NCBI RefSeq assembly: GCF_001017125.1
Contig: NZ_JXOJ01000002.1
Span: forward strand, 683,017 to 747,016
Source of the DNA: Methanoculleus sediminis
GTDB lineage: Archaea > Halobacteriota > Methanomicrobia > Methanomicrobiales > Methanoculleaceae
Length of the DNA: 64,000 nt
Reading direction: 5' to 3'
The notes beneath the pieces are model-generated. The model saw nothing but the letters and a program-made list of their open reading frames with translations, did no database searches and was not told the origin of the DNA. The translations under genes were made by a program, and so were the position numbers. This document shows, one piece after another, positions 25,005 through 33,090 of the stretch (its first letter is position 1; each line of letters opens with the position of its first letter).

Positions 25005-25240
25005 ACTCCGGTCCTCCCGCGGCCATCGGTCTCGATGATGACCCCTTCGGCAATCTCCAGTCCCATCGCCACCTCCATGTCGTCGACGACGACGACAACG
25101 GGCCCTTTGATCGGCTGGCGGGTGACCATCTTCACCTGTTTTTTCCTCCTGATACCAAGGCAGTTGAGTTCGTGCTGCGAGGCTCGAATCTCCCGGACAA
25201 ATCCGGATTCGCCGTATTCCAGTTCGGACAATCTTTTCAC
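25001..25240 (-). CDS. feoA: FeoA-family protein (second copy in the operon)
   Basis: A 79-residue SH3-like FeoA protein: VKRLSELEYGESGFVREI, LNCLGIRRKKQVKMVTRQP, GPVVVVVDDMEVAMGLEIAEGVII. FeoA binds FeoB and supports ferrous-iron uptake. The frame is open upstream to 25423, but this is antisense-like and overlaps the other feoA; GTG 25240 with the Shine-Dalgarno GGAAGGTG a few bases before is the likely start. It lies 4 bp after the first feoA. Confidence 0.85.
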   Translation of the reverse strand: MKRLSELEYGESGFVREIRASQHELNCLGIRRKKQVKMVTRQPIKGPVVVVVDDMEVAMGLEIAEGVIIETDGRGRTGV

Positions 25241-25244
25241 GAAA

Positions 25245-25463
25245 TCACACCTTCCGTACCTGAATTTTCCGCGCCATTCCCCGGCCGAGGACGAGCGTCT
25301 CATCGCTAATCCGGAGGACAACCGGGCCGAATCGGCCGGAGAGTACGCTGACGATGCATCCTCCGGCAAGCCCGCGCAGCGCGAGGTGCTGGCAGAGACA
25401 CTGCCCGCCTTCGACCGCAACAACCCGGGCGCGTTCGTTCGGAACCAAGTCAGTCAGTTGCAT
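25245..25463 (-). CDS. feoA: FeoA-family protein (first gene of the iron operon)
   Basis: A 72-residue FeoA-like SH3 domain: LTDLVPNERARVVAVEGG, LCQHLALRGLAGGCIVSVL, GPVVLRISDETLVLGRGMARKIQV. It opens a five-gene operon (feoA, feoA, feoB G domain, feoB membrane part, membrane protein). Having two feoA genes suggests a heteromeric regulatory unit. The ATG at 25463 is immediately preceded by TTTTACGAGAA on the coding strand, a block found again near 26028-26040. Confidence 0.85.
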   Translation of the reverse strand: MQLTDLVPNERARVVAVEGGQCLCQHLALRGLAGGCIVSVLSGRFGPVVLRISDETLVLGRGMARKIQVRKV

Positions 25464-26520
25464 TTCTCGTAAAACGGGTATCCAGTTCGGCCGTAATCAA
25501 CCAGAGCCGAATACTCTTCGGAAAGACAGGGGGTCCCCGAAGAGGTTTCGGAAGAAGAGAGTGAACCGAAAGCCGGCCGATTCTTCTGGCGGGCAGCGGC
25601 ACAACCCCTCCGGGGTATGATCCGCTCAACGAGACATGAACCAGGACCCTGCCCGTTGTGCTGCGTGAGTCCCGGCGCCACAGGGATTTCGTGATACGAA
25701 AAAGAGATCGGTTATTGGATGATGTTGGTCTGGTACGTTGTACAGAGTGAGGCTCTACCATGGCTATCCTGTTCCCCTACCGGGGTGACAACCGGGAGAA
25801 TGCAGAATTCCAGCGCAGGACTACACCGGATCACCTCCGGGGCTTTGAGCAGCACGGTTCGATGCCGGATAGGCTCTTTCACCCTTCCACGAGACTGTTT
25901 TTTCCGAGTTCGTCTTTTTTTGCCTCCTGTCGGACTCTGCCGACATGTATCCCGTGTGTCGTTCGGGAAGCATGTACCTTCCCCGCATTCTGTTCGGTTT
26001 TGCCCTGAAAACGAGAGAGGTGTTCGGTTTCTCGTAAAAAACCGGAATCCCGGGCTACCCGGACCGTGGCTCCTTCCTCCGTTCCGGGCCCGGGCCGGAG
26101 AGGCGCCGGACGAACTCCCGGACCTCTTCGGGGTCCCGGACGCCGCGGATCGAAGCGCCGCTGCTCATCTCAAAGCACTCCTGAGCGGAAGTTCCGCCAC
26201 GTTATCCGGAGAGAACCCTTCTTCACCTTCTCGTATCTCGTGCCGTTCATCTTCATGACCACCTATTCCCGGTATATCCGGTAAGGTGTTCGGGAGAGAT
26301 GATCTTCACCCGAAATGAGTTCGGATCTGCACATATTCCCGGAAAAAAGCATGGACCGGGGAGCCCACGGGCATATCCCGATCGGGCAGATCCGGGAGTT
26401 TCGACCCGGAAAACCTGCTCTTCCCGGCGAGGCCGACCGGGCAGGTCTTCACGATCGTGGGGTGAGCCGGCTGCAGACTTAACCTGCCTGCAACGCTTTT
26501 TGAACCAGGACGTAGAACTC
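25464..26520. other. 1-kb gap; no confident gene, two tiny minus-strand reading frames
   Basis: No ORF here resembles a known family. The block TTTCTCGTAAAA occurs at both ends of the left half (25463-25476 and 26027-26040). On the minus strand, 26256-26170 encodes 28 residues (MKMNGTRYEKVKKGSLRIT and nine more), and 26168-26055 encodes 37 residues (MSSGASIRGVRDPEEVREF and onward). RGVRDPEEVREFVRRL resembles the end of a bacterial PH-like domain, so this may be a frameshifted remnant. The AT-rich stretch before 26521 may hold the prenyltransferase promoter. Confidence 0.4.
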
Positions 26521-27474
26521 ATGGCATACATCATGAGGGAGACCCTCACGGCGCTCGCGGACCTGACCCGGGCTCATTTCTTCTTCGTCTGGCCCCTGCT
26601 CTTCTGCTCGGGACTGGCGCTTGCGTTTGAGAACTACGGCGGGTTCTCGTGGGAACTCGTCGGGCGGGCGGCGCTGATCGGCCTTTTCGGGTTCGAAGCC
26701 GGGTTCGTCCTGAACGATTACGTCGACCGGGAGTACGACAGGAAGGACGTCAACGGCTCGCTCACCCGCTACTGGCGGCCGTTCGGCGAGCGACCGATAC
26801 CGGCGGGAAAACTCTCCCCCCGGGCGGCATTCGCCGTCTTCCTCATCCTCGCCGGTCTCGCGGCCGCCCTCGCCGCGACCCTCCCCGCTCCCCACAACCT
26901 CTACGTCCTCGGGATCATGGGCTACTCGTACCTGGCCGAGTACTTCTACCAGACCAGGAAGCGCAACCAGAAGATCCCGCTGGCCCAGATCGTCGGGCGG
27001 ACGGACTTCGCCCTCTTCCCCGTCGCCGGCTACCTGGTGTACGGGAATCCGGACGCGACCGCTCTCCTCTTCTTCCTCTTCTTCTACCCCTGGACGCTCG
27101 CGCACCTCGGGGCAAACGACATCGCTGATATCGAAAACGACCGCGTCCGGGGGATGGCGACGATCCCGAGTCTGACCTTCGGTCTGACCGGGTCGGCTCC
27201 GGAGGACCCGACTCCGGTCCTCTACGGCATGAAGGGCGCGACCGCCTGGGTTCTCGGCTTCTCGGCCGTCCACGCGGGTATGGCGCTCGTCTTCGCCCTC
27301 ACGCTCGGGCCGATCGCCGTCGCCGGATTCGCGGCGGGGCTCATCCTCCTCGGGGCTGCGAACTACCTCATCCTCCGGGGGAAGACCGCGGACGCGGCGA
27401 TGCGGGCGCTCCCGCTCATGCATGCATCGCTGCTCGTCTACGCCGCGGCGATCATCGCGGGTGCCGTCCTCTAG
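26521..27474 (+). CDS. UbiA-superfamily prenyltransferase
   Basis: A 317-residue membrane protein with the two Asp-rich motifs of UbiA enzymes: NDYVDREYDRKDVNGS (about 61-76) and NDIADIENDRVRGMATIP (about 200-217). About eight or nine helices are seen. The acceptor cannot be named; archaeal homologues act in lipid or cofactor synthesis. It is unlike the MenA-like enzyme at 20075-20998. ATG 26521 (MAYIMRETLTALADLTR) gives the family N-terminus; the frame continues upstream without homology. Its stop codon overlaps the GNAT remnant on the other strand. Confidence 0.8.
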   Translation: MAYIMRETLTALADLTRAHFFFVWPLLFCSGLALAFENYGGFSWELVGRAALIGLFGFEAGFVLNDYVDREYDRKDVNGSLTRYWRPFGERPIPAGKLSPRAAFAVFLILAGLAAALAATLPAPHNLYVLGIMGYSYLAEYFYQTRKRNQKIPLAQIVGRTDFALFPVAGYLVYGNPDATALLFFLFFYPWTLAHLGANDIADIENDRVRGMATIPSLTFGLTGSAPEDPTPVLYGMKGATAWVLGFSAVHAGMALVFALTLGPIAVAGFAAGLILLGAANYLILRGKTADAAMRALPLMHASLLVYAAAIIAGAVL

Positions 27475-27620
27475 ATCTCCTTCTGCATCCAGACGACTTC
27501 GAAGGGAAACCCGCGTTTTGTGCCGACGCTCTCAAAGCGCCCGCATTCGACGAACTCATGCCACCGGTGGAACCGGATGCTCCCCTCGTTCACCAACGAG
27601 ATGCCCGCGAATCTGAAGGT
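27471..27620 (-). pseudogene. C-terminal remnant of a GNAT N-acetyltransferase
   Basis: Reading down from about 27620 the frame gives ISLVNEGSIRFHRWHEFVE, then CGRFESVGTKRGFPFEVVW and MQKEI before TAG 27471-27473. This is the typical last 45 residues of a phosphinothricin-acetyltransferase-like GNAT (N-x-ASI-x-LHEK-x-GF pattern, here diverged). There is no start codon and no upstream domain: the homology stops about 15 bp from the end of the cupredoxin gene. It is best read as the tail left when the rest was deleted. Confidence 0.65.
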
Positions 27621-27635
27621 TACTAGCGTAGCCCC

Positions 27636-28028
27636 CTACGTCACGATGAACGCCCCGTGCATCGCAGGATGGACGTCACACCGGAAGAAGTAATTTCCCG
27701 GGGTCTCGGGCGCCGTGAGGGTGTAGGTGGCGCGGGTGGGGCCCGTGATGATTTCGCCGACGAAGATCGCTTCGGCCGCGGAAGAATCCGTGTAGACCGC
27801 GACGTTGTGCGGAACCCCTTCATCCCGGTTGTCGAACTCGACTGTCACCTCCGCGCCTGCGGGAACCGTTATCGTCTCCGTGCTGAAGCCGAAGTTCTCG
27901 GCCGCGATCGCGACGGTCACCCTCGCTACGGCGCGGGCCGCTTCCGGGGTCACGCCCGCACCCCCGCGACGGATGCCATGCCTGCGGTCATTCGTATCAT
28001 GAGCCCCTACCGGGCGGGCGGGAACCAT
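27636..28028 (-). CDS. Cupredoxin-domain protein, partial duplicate of the downstream-copy domain at 28104
   Basis: A 130-residue frame whose last 95 residues form a plastocyanin-like domain with type 1 copper ligands: His in PHNVAVYTD, then Cys, His and Met in RCDVHPAMHG. It is nearly the same as the C-terminal domain of the neighbouring 28104-30098 protein, with long identical DNA blocks, so it is a tandem partial copy. The first 35 residues (MVPARPVGAHDTNDRRHG and on) do not look like a signal peptide; a hydrophobic leader (MIRMTAGMASVAGVRA) exists in another frame, so the gene may be frameshifted and inactive. Confidence 0.6.
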   Translation of the reverse strand: MVPARPVGAHDTNDRRHGIRRGGAGVTPEAARAVARVTVAIAAENFGFSTETITVPAGAEVTVEFDNRDEGVPHNVAVYTDSSAAEAIFVGEIITGPTRATYTLTAPETPGNYFFRCDVHPAMHGAFIVT

Positions 28029-28103
28029 AAAGGTTACTTCGCCTGCGCTATAGCGATCTCCCGGTGCGGCGACCGTATGCTAAAAAGGAGAGGGAAGCCC
28101 TCC

Positions 28104-30098
28104 CTACTCAACAACGAACTCCCCGTCCATCGGGGGATGCACGTCGCACCGGAAGTAATAGGTTCCGGGCTCCTCCGGCGCCGTGAAGGCGTAGGTCACC
28201 TGATCCGGGCCGGTGATGATATCGCCGACGAAGATCGCTTCGGCTGCCGAAGAATCCGTGTAGACCGCGACGTTGTGCGGGATGCCGGTGTCCCGGTTAT
28301 CGAAGACCATCGTCACGTTCGCCCCCGCCGGGACGGTGATGGTGGATGTGTTGAAGGCAAAGGCTTCGGCCACAACCCCCACGGTCACGTTCCGGGCTCC
28401 GGGGGCAGGGGTGGTCGTCGCGTTCGCGGTCGGGACCGTCGTAACGTTTGCAGTCGGCGTTATAGTCACGTTCCCGGTCGCGGCCGGTGTTGCAGTCGCA
28501 CCCGCGCCCGGAACCATCGTCACGTTTGCCGTCGGGGTCGGCGTCGCCGTCACGTTCCCCGGGACGATCTTCCAGACCCTGCCGGTCATGTTGGACGCAT
28601 CCGGGCCCCCGTCGTCGGTCGTGAGCACATAGATCTCCGCCTCCTCATCCATACCGAATCCCAGGAGGAAGGCATCTACGGTTCCCGCAGGCGTCCCGGC
28701 CACGTTGAGTTTCTGCAGGCTCCACATCGCAACGTCTTCGGGAGTGAGGTTCTCCGCGGAGTCGGGGAAGGCCGTTGCGTTCCAACTCTCAGGGGGCGTC
28801 GCGGCGAGCAAGGTGGCGTTCCCGGCGGCGAAGTCACTGCTCCAGTAGCCGAAGACGTAGCGTCCGGCAAGTTCCGGGAGTGCCGTGCCGTTGTAGACCC
28901 GGCCGCCGACGAAGACGACGCCCTGATCATGGCCGCCCTCGATGACGGGGCCGATCAGGGGTTCGCCGGAGGAGCCGTTTGCCGGGCAGGTCACCGGGGG
29001 CGTGACGGGGTTCTCCGGGTCGAAGCAATGGGTTCCTTCCATGAGCCGCCAGCCGTAGTTCCCGCCCTTCGTAACGATATCCACCTCCTCAAAGAGGTTC
29101 TGGCCGGCGTCGGCCACGTAGAGGTTGCCTTCGCTGTCAAACGAGAGGTAAGCAGGATTCCGGAGGCCGTAGGCGTAGATCTCGGGTGGAATGCTCTCGT
29201 TTTCGACGAACGGGTTGTCCGCCGGAATACCATAGAGGGTACCCGCCGCCGTCGTCCAGGTAGCGTTCTCCGGCTCGGTCACGTTCCCGGTGACGTTGTC
29301 CACGTCGATCCGGAGTATCTTGCCGTAGATCTTCGTGAGATCCTGGGCGTTCCCGATACCGGGAGTGTGGCCGGTCCCGTTATCGTCTCCCGCCCCGCCG
29401 TCCCCGAGCGGGACGTAGAGATAACCGTCACCGGGACCAAAACCGATGCTCCCGCCGTTGTGGTTGAACTGTGGTTTGTCGATCTCCATCAGGATCTTCT
29501 CCGAGGTCGCGTTGACACGGTCGGGGTTCTCGGGGTCGATCTCGAACTCCACAAGACGGTTCGTGCAGTTCCAGTCCTCGGGAGCCTCCTCGCGGAGGGG
29601 CGCGCTGTAGAACGCAAAGACCCGCCCGTTCTCCCGGAAATCGGGGTGGAAGGCGATCGAGAGAAGACCGCGCTCATCGAACGCCGGGTTGAGTTCGACC
29701 AGGCGGTCGCGGACGTCCAGGAACGGTTCCTCGAGGAGAGTGCCGTTCGCGTCGATGATCGAGACCGTGCCGACCTGGTCGACGACAAAGAGCCGGCCCG
29801 AATCGTCGCCGGCGTCCGTGAGCATCACCGGCGCGACGAAGCCTTCGGCTACGGGCTCGAGGCTCACGTCAACCATCTCTCCGGCAAGCCGGGTGGTCGA
29901 AGTGTTGTTCAGGAACTCCGCCGCATAGGGCGACCCGGCGTTCGTCAGGTTTCCGGCGGTGGCCGTTACATTCGCCGCTTCGGAAGCGGGAGGCTGCGTG
30001 AGATCGGTTCCGCCGTTCGGGTACACCTCGGCCCCGGCAACGCCTGTCAGGGCGAGGAGCACGAGGACGGATATCATGACTACGGCTGCTCGCGTCAT
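28104..30098 (-). CDS. Secreted sugar-dehydrogenase-like beta-propeller fused to a cupredoxin domain
   Basis: A 664-residue exported protein. Signal peptide MVMISVLVLLALTGVAGA-like (residues 6-23). Residues about 75-470 match the PQQ-dependent glucose/sorbosone dehydrogenase family: GLLSIAFHPDFRENGRVFAFYS, NHNGGSIGFGPDGYLYV-type blade, YGKILRID, and ADAGQNLFEEVDIV. A Thr/Pro/Ala/Asn-rich linker (about 505-570) leads to a C-terminal cupredoxin (FNTSTITVPAGANVTMVFDN, PHNVAVYTD, RCDVHPPMDG) with type 1 copper ligands. It would transfer electrons from an oxidised sugar to copper at the surface; substrate and PQQ dependence are unproven. Confidence 0.8.
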   Translation of the reverse strand: MTRAAVVMISVLVLLALTGVAGAEVYPNGGTDLTQPPASEAANVTATAGNLTNAGSPYAAEFLNNTSTTRLAGEMVDVSLEPVAEGFVAPVMLTDAGDDSGRLFVVDQVGTVSIIDANGTLLEEPFLDVRDRLVELNPAFDERGLLSIAFHPDFRENGRVFAFYSAPLREEAPEDWNCTNRLVEFEIDPENPDRVNATSEKILMEIDKPQFNHNGGSIGFGPGDGYLYVPLGDGGAGDDNGTGHTPGIGNAQDLTKIYGKILRIDVDNVTGNVTEPENATWTTAAGTLYGIPADNPFVENESIPPEIYAYGLRNPAYLSFDSEGNLYVADAGQNLFEEVDIVTKGGNYGWRLMEGTHCFDPENPVTPPVTCPANGSSGEPLIGPVIEGGHDQGVVFVGGRVYNGTALPELAGRYVFGYWSSDFAAGNATLLAATPPESWNATAFPDSAENLTPEDVAMWSLQKLNVAGTPAGTVDAFLLGFGMDEEAEIYVLTTDDGGPDASNMTGRVWKIVPGNVTATPTPTANVTMVPGAGATATPAATGNVTITPTANVTTVPTANATTTPAPGARNVTVGVVAEAFAFNTSTITVPAGANVTMVFDNRDTGIPHNVAVYTDSSAAEAIFVGDIITGPDQVTYAFTAPEEPGTYYFRCDVHPPMDGEFVVE

Positions 30099-30131
30099 GC
30101 GCCCTTCCTGTCGGGGACGAACATATAAACG

Positions 30132-32147
30132 TTACCCTGCCCGTTCGTAGATCCTGACACCTTCCTCGTCGTAGATGAGACGGAGCCCCCGGTCCGGCAA
30201 CCGGACGTCGTAGCGCTTGTGCTCGGGCTCGCCGACGTAGAGGAGGGTCGCGTTGTACTTCTCCATGAGCGCAAGGGTTCTTTCGGGATCTTCATAGATC
30301 GCCCGGATGTCCGCCGGGCGCTCCGTGTACCAGGCCCCGTTCCCCCGCCATGTCAGTTCGTGGCCGATCTGCCCGAGGATCGTCGGGATGCCGGAAAAAG
30401 ACGAGACCCTCGAGTAGTAGCCGTAATCTCCGTTCTCCGCCTCGACGATCCGGTGGTCGCCGCCGAGCGTCCGGAGGAAGCCGATCGCCGCGGCCTCCCC
30501 CGGCCGCGTGGCCTCGAGGTAGGCGAACCCGTCCAGGGTGCCGTAGCCCGCGGGGGGGTAGTCGATCCCGAGGAGCCCCCGGCCGATATCGACGTCAAGG
30601 GCAACGGGGGCGGCGACGAGAGCGATGGCTGCGGCGACGGCGGCACCCTTCCGTGCCGTTTCCGGGAGGAACGCTCGGCGCCCGGCAAGCCATCCTCCGG
30701 CAAGGAGGAGGGAGCCGGTGCCGACCAGGACCCAGGCGTCGAAGTAGAACTTGAAGATGGTGTTGAACCGGCTGTAGTCGCCCCCGAGCATCTCCTGGAA
30801 ATGGAAGATTTCGCAGAAGGCGAGGACCGTAAGGCCGGCGATGCAGAGGAGGCCTCCAAACGAGCGCCCCCGGCGGAGAAGGAGGTAGGTGAGCGGGACC
30901 AGGAGCAGAGCGAGCGCGGCGTAACCGGCGGCGAGTGCCGGGACGGCGACGGCGAGCGCCACCGGAAACCGCCGGATATCCCGGGCGACGGCGACGTAGA
31001 CGATCCCGAGGAATCCGCCCCAGACCGCGAGGAAGGCGAGCAGGTCGGTGGGAGGGAGGCCCCACCCGATCCCGCCGATACCCGCGGGTTCGAGATGCAG
31101 GTAGTAGGGGAGGTAGATAAGGAAGGCGACGGCAGGGACCGCGACGGCGGCGGCGAGGGTGGAGCGGTCGCGTTCGCGGGCCAGGACGAGGAGGAGGAAG
31201 GCGGCGACAGCGGGAGCGTAGACGAGAGCGTCCCAGGAGCAGAAGAGCGGCATCGAGCCGACGGAGAGGCCGAGAAGGGAGAGGAGGCCGAACCGGCCCC
31301 GGGTGTCGAGTGCGCCCCACCGGCACCAGATAAACCCGAGGAGGAAGATGAGGAAGATCTGGTTGAACGCGGCCATCTCGAAGGCGTGGACGTTCCCGAG
31401 GAAGAGGGAGAAGACCGGGAACTCGAACCGGGCACCGGGGATGATCCAGTTGGTGTCCTGCAACGCGTAATAGAGATCGCTTCCTGTAGCGAGGAACCAG
31501 ATGACCGACGGGGGGACGAGGAGGAGGGCCGTGAGGGGAAGCCACCGCCACCGCGGGAGGATGAGGTGCCCGAGAGCGTAGAGCGCGACAAACGACGTCC
31601 CGTAGACCGTCCCCGGAATCAGGTTGAAGGCCGCCTCCGACGGGATGCCGGTGACGATGGCAAGCGAGCCCATCAGCCAGTGGCCGAGGTAGTAGTAGAC
31701 GGTGAGGTGCCCGCCCGCAAACCAGGGGTCGAGCGGGGGCACCACGGGCTCCCGGATGACGCTCGCGAGAAAGGCGTGGTTCATGTACTGCTCGCTGAAG
31801 TAGCCGATGGGAGGGTTTACGAACCGGACGGAGAGGGCGAAGAGGAACCCGACGGCAAAGACCGCATCCCAGGAGAGGAATCTCCGGATCTCGCGGAGCC
31901 GGTAGTCGCCCCGCCGGATGCCGTAGGCCCCGAGGGCGGCGAAGACGAGGAGGGCGAGAGCGACCGGAAGGCGGAGGAGGCCGCAGTACCAGGTCGCGAG
32001 GGCGAAGAGGAGGAGGGAGGCCGGGTAGGCCGCCGGGTAGGCGTAGTCCCCGAGTGCCGGGCGGAGCCGGGGCCAGAGGGCCATCTGCAGTCCTTTGAGG
32101 AGGCCTGCCCAGAGGAGCACGTCCCACGCCTGGAGGAGGAGGTTCAC
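30132..32147 (-). CDS. DUF2298 (Chlor_Arch_YYY) polytopic membrane protein
   Basis: A 671-residue protein with about 14 membrane helices. The family signature appears in RFVNPPIGYFSEQYMNHAFLASVIREPVVPPLDPWFAGGHLTVYYYLGHWLMG (split here for length over residues about 108-160), with conserved Asp-Pro-Trp and YYYLG. The fold is that of GT-C glycosyltransferases, and members are proposed to transfer sugars from lipid carriers to extracellular targets; this is not proven. The long C-terminal loop (about 520-671) is soluble. It begins 33 bp after the preceding secreted dehydrogenase gene on the same strand. Confidence 0.78.
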   Translation of the reverse strand: MNLLLQAWDVLLWAGLLKGLQMALWPRLRPALGDYAYPAAYPASLLLFALATWYCGLLRLPVALALLVFAALGAYGIRRGDYRLREIRRFLSWDAVFAVGFLFALSVRFVNPPIGYFSEQYMNHAFLASVIREPVVPPLDPWFAGGHLTVYYYLGHWLMGSLAIVTGIPSEAAFNLIPGTVYGTSFVALYALGHLILPRWRWLPLTALLLVPPSVIWFLATGSDLYYALQDTNWIIPGARFEFPVFSLFLGNVHAFEMAAFNQIFLIFLLGFIWCRWGALDTRGRFGLLSLLGLSVGSMPLFCSWDALVYAPAVAAFLLLVLARERDRSTLAAAVAVPAVAFLIYLPYYLHLEPAGIGGIGWGLPPTDLLAFLAVWGGFLGIVYVAVARDIRRFPVALAVAVPALAAGYAALALLLVPLTYLLLRRGRSFGGLLCIAGLTVLAFCEIFHFQEMLGGDYSRFNTIFKFYFDAWVLVGTGSLLLAGGWLAGRRAFLPETARKGAAVAAAIALVAAPVALDVDIGRGLLGIDYPPAGYGTLDGFAYLEATRPGEAAAIGFLRTLGGDHRIVEAENGDYGYYSRVSSFSGIPTILGQIGHELTWRGNGAWYTERPADIRAIYEDPERTLALMEKYNATLLYVGEPEHKRYDVRLPDRGLRLIYDEEGVRIYERAG

Positions 32148-32208
32148 GCCCCGCTATCGTGGGTAGAGGTATATGCGGTTTGCGCTCGCCCCCCCGATCT
32201 CCGAAGGG

Positions 32209-32460
32209 TCAGCGGCCCGCGGCTGGCACCTCCCCCCTCTTCGCCTCGCGGTCGCCCCAGTCCCCGCACTCGGCAACGACCATCCACGTCTCCCGGATCC
32301 CTTCTTCCAGCCGCACAATCCGGGCGGTTCCGCCGAGGCTCTCCTCGACCTCGAAGAACTCCCGCGCCTTCTGCTCGTTGAACGGGCCGTAGCGTTCGGT
32401 GACGCCGCGGTCGCCGAGGACCTCGACCCTGTACTTCAGCCGCGAACCATTCATCATCAT
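32209..32460 (-). CDS. Small hypothetical protein, 83 residues
   Basis: Sequence MMMNGSRLKYRVEVLGDRG, then GPFNEQKAREFFEVEESLGG, with strand-helix-strand alternation and a C-terminal GDWGDREAKRGE tail. It contains a KAREFFEVEES helix reminiscent of small DUF-type nucleotide-interacting proteins, but no family is recognised. Starts at 32460, 32457 or 32454 are equivalent. It lies 62 bp upstream of the DUF2298 gene on the same strand. Confidence 0.55.
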   Translation of the reverse strand: MMMNGSRLKYRVEVLGDRGVTERYGPFNEQKAREFFEVEESLGGTARIVRLEEGIRETWMVVAECGDWGDREAKRGEVPAAGR

Positions 32461-32691
32461 TCACCGACGGGAGAGTCGCCTGCGGATCCATAAACCTTGG
32501 GGCGTCCTGCCGGAATCCGGTGGGTCGGGGACGTACCGGGGCAAACCAGGGAGGTCGATCAGGATTCCAACGAACGCCAGCGACCCGAACACCATTCAGC
32601 TCCCGGCGTAACGCTCGATGAGAGAAGAACCAGGGGATTAACTGCGCATTCTTTTTCCGGCTGTCCTGCTGTCCACCCGTACCGATGAGCT

Positions 32692-32704
32692 ACAATATAT
32701 ACTA
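32692..32704 (+). promoter_or_regulatory. TATA box for the CxxC zinc-ribbon protein gene
   Basis: CAATATATACTAT lies about 40 nt before ATG 32740 in a locally AT-rich stretch, predicting a transcript start near 32724. Confidence 0.5.
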
Positions 32705-32739
32705 TCCAATCATAACTCTACAGGCAGTGTTCTATCTGC

Positions 32740-32934
32740 ATGAGCAATCCAATGGATTATAACAGAGGAAACAGAAATTTCGGTGGACCGAGGAACTTCG
32801 GCGGGCCCCGTGAAATGACGAAGACCGTTTGTTCAGACTGTGGGAAAGAGTGCGAAGTCCCCTTCAAGCCGACCGAAGGCAGACCCGTGTATTGCCAGGA
32901 CTGCCTCCCGAAGCACAGAAAACCCCGGTTCTAA
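32740..32934 (+). CDS. CxxC-x17-CxxC zinc-ribbon small protein
   Basis: A 64-residue protein. The first 25 residues are disordered and Gly/Asn/Arg-rich (YNRGNRNFGGPRNFGGPRE), followed by the zinc ribbon VCSDCGKECEVPFKPTEGRP and VYCQDC. The family is widespread in archaea and some bacteria and resembles a minimal zinc knuckle for nucleic-acid binding, though unproven. The N-terminal RGG-like repeats favour an RNA-binding role. It has its own TATA box and is followed by a run of seven T (32948-32954). Confidence 0.82.
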   Translation: MSNPMDYNRGNRNFGGPRNFGGPREMTKTVCSDCGKECEVPFKPTEGRPVYCQDCLPKHRKPRF

Positions 32935-32947
32935 ACCAATAAATCTC

Positions 32948-32954
32948 TTTTTTT
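32948..32954 (+). terminator. Poly-T terminator after the zinc-ribbon gene
   Basis: Seven consecutive thymidines 14 nt after the stop codon, the usual archaeal intrinsic termination signal. Confidence 0.5.
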
Positions 32955-33090
32955 AGCCCTGTTGAAATGCTTTCCACAACCTTCGGATAACACCCGGTTA
33001 TCGATAGAAGTCGGTGGTGCGGCATCGCGCGACCCACCTCTTCAAGGCCTCCCGGTGCTCGGGAGACCTTGATCGGAAAAAGGAGCGGGC

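Noticed and set aside
25719-26258. Plus-strand open frames in the 25.4-26.5 kb gap
   Set aside because: No recognisable domain, atypical residue usage (Ser/Cys-rich) and inconsistent with neighbouring codon use.
27657-30128. Plus-strand open frame of 823 residues
   Set aside because: It is antisense to the secreted dehydrogenase/cupredoxin genes; it has no recognisable motifs and the opposite strand clearly encodes a known family with a signal peptide.
30219-32381. Plus-strand open frame of 720 residues
   Set aside because: Antisense to the DUF2298 membrane protein; its charged, Glu/Asp/Gly-rich sequence is the complement of hydrophobic codons.
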